Assembly: GCF_010747415.1 (NCBI RefSeq)
Contig: NZ_JAAGNZ010000001.1
Coordinates: forward strand, 3,938,760-4,002,759
DNA length: 64,000 bases
Source: Spirosoma agri
GTDB lineage: Bacteria > Bacteroidota > Bacteroidia > Cytophagales > Spirosomataceae
Direction: 5' to 3'
Part shown: positions 63,390-64,000 of the stretch, in pieces
Layout: every line of letters starts with the position of its first letter
How positions within the stretch are numbered: position 1 is the first letter of the stretch
Notes under the pieces: model-generated
What the model saw: the letters and a program-made list of their open reading frames with translations, nothing else
Told to the model about the DNA's origin: nothing
Database searches by the model: none
Program-made: the position numbers and the translations under genes

Positions 63390-63875
63390 CTATTTGGTTT
63401 TTGCAGATTTAGTTGACACTGCCGTTGTCGACGCTAACTTCACAGCTTCACGAATGCGATGATACGTACCGCACCGGCAAATATTTCCGGTCATTATATC
63501 GTCAATTTGAGACTGAGTTGGCTTCGGATTTCGTTTAAGAAAGGCAGCCGCCGTCATAATCTGACCAGCCTGACAGTAACCACACTGAGGAACATCTATT
63601 TCATTCCATGCTTTCTGAACCGGATGGTCACCGTTCACGGAAAGGCCTTCAATCGTAGTTACCTTTGCTTTGCCAACTGAGGAAACAGGCAAAACACACG
63701 AGCGAACCGCTTCACCATCCAGATGTACGGTACAGGCACCACACTGCGCGATACCGCAGCCATATTTAGTACCGGTTAATCCGAATGAATCACGTAATAC
63801 CCATAATAGCGGAGTATCGGCATCAACATCGGTTTGGTAATTCCGACCGTTAATTTGTAGTTTGAAAATAGCCAT
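63390..63875 (-). CDS. [2Fe-2S] subunit of molybdoenzyme (IorA-like)
   Basis: The 161-residue electron-transfer subunit has an N-terminal plant-type ferredoxin domain with cluster cysteines in [25 protein letters not shown]-terminal helical domain binds the second cluster through [16 protein letters not shown] and [16 protein letters not shown]. There is no signal peptide, so it is probably co-exported with the Tat-bearing partner. The two genes are 2 bases apart. The frame runs to 63911, but [16 protein letters not shown] at the ATG 63875 is the normal start of this family. Confidence 0.95.
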   Translation of the reverse strand: MAIFKLQINGRNYQTDVDADTPLLWVLRDSFGLTGTKYGCGIAQCGACTVHLDGEAVRSCVLPVSSVGKAKVTTIEGLSVNGDHPVQKAWNEIDVPQCGYCQAGQIMTAAAFLKRNPKPTQSQIDDIMTGNICRCGTYHRIREAVKLASTTAVSTKSAKTK

Positions 63876-63963
63876 TGATCTATGAGGTTGACTCAGTACA
63901 AATAAGAGCAAAGAAGGCCAGAACTACTCTTATCCTATTGTATCAAAGCCCTATAAACGAGAA

Positions 63964-63989
63964 AAGCCGTCAGCAAATGCTAACGGCTT
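63964..63989. terminator. hairpin at the window edge
   Basis: AAGCCGTCAGC (63964-63974) pairs with GCTAACGGCTT (63979-63989) with one mismatch and loop AAAT. It probably ends a minus-strand gene beyond the window or shields the upstream end of the molybdoenzyme unit. Confidence 0.6.
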
Positions 63990-64000
63990 CTTTCTCTCTA

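Noticed and set aside
1..64000. CRISPR arrays, tRNA or rRNA genes, prophage or defence islands
   Set aside because: No regularly spaced repeats with unique spacers, no cloverleaf-like segments, and no recognisable phage, restriction, toxin-antitoxin or reverse-transcriptase genes were seen.

Overview
The window looks like chromosome of a Bacteroidota bacterium of the order Cytophagales, most likely Spirosoma or a close relative. The evidence is four SusC/SusD pairs, an ECF sigma/FecR/TonB-receptor cascade, a hybrid two-component sensor of Bacteroidota type, few recognisable Shine-Dalgarno sequences, and promoter motifs of the TTTG / TAnnTTTG kind. The genus is an inference. Base composition is moderate, near half G+C by eye, with a visibly AT-richer patch at about 31.4-31.7 kb. 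I saw no rRNA, tRNA, CRISPR array or complete insertion sequence.

Layout. 1-6.3 kb: tail of a nitroreductase, a GH95 alpha-L-fucosidase, a divergent nucleoside-hydrolase-like glycan protein (DUF1593) with a LacI regulator, and a TRIC/YicG membrane protein. 6.3-9.2 kb: an Lrp/AsnC regulator divergent from a two-gene threonine catabolic operon (SDR-type threonine dehydrogenase, then kbl). 9.3-20.2 kb: a LacI repressor divergent from a glycan locus (GH109-like oxidoreductase-fold glycosidase, SusC, SusD, DUF5077/DUF3472 protein, galactokinase-type GHMP kinase, sugar isomerase/epimerase). Two copies of CAAACGTTTG lie between repressor and operon. 20.3-30.7 kb: gamma-glutamyltransferase, then sigma factor, FecR anti-sigma, STN-type SusC, SusD and a GH30 glycosidase, with a hairpin-rich leader in front of the SusC gene. 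30.8-32.4 kb: two unrecognised small proteins around a gene-poor stretch of about 850 bases.

32.4-42.9 kb: a fructan locus, with a mannitol dehydrogenase family gene converging on GH32, SusD, SusC, fructokinase and a sugar transporter (all minus). Together these give a full route: outer-membrane capture, hydrolysis, inner-membrane uptake, phosphorylation, and optional fructose/mannitol interconversion. 43.2-46.2 kb: a DyP-type peroxidase and a two-domain fasciclin lipoprotein. 46.2-54.1 kb: a hybrid two-component regulator with a sugar-binding sensor, preceded by a SusC/SusD pair that has no glycosidase. 54.5-57.5 kb: a secreted unknown protein, an APH-fold kinase-like protein and a Gfo/Idh/MocA oxidoreductase. 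57.7-61 kb: RluA/TruC pseudouridine synthase, GreB-like factor, membrane-anchored EEP-family protein, exported alpha/beta hydrolase. 61.2-63.9 kb: a Tat-exported molybdopterin aldehyde/isoquinoline dehydrogenase with its [2Fe-2S] subunit.

The most unusual non-coding items are: two very long perfect hairpins that share a core and loop but have different outer arms (170-226 and 9276-9338); an inverted-repeat-bounded element carrying five 18-bp tandem repeats (2798-2977); a 38-bp-stem hairpin (19128-19209); the three-hairpin leader at 24119-24209; and a consensus Bacteroidota promoter for the hybrid regulator. I found no clearly new defence or mobile system. The best candidates for undescribed biology are the hairpin family, the structured leader, the orphan SusCD/hybrid-regulator locus and the unassigned small genes at 30.8-32.3 kb.
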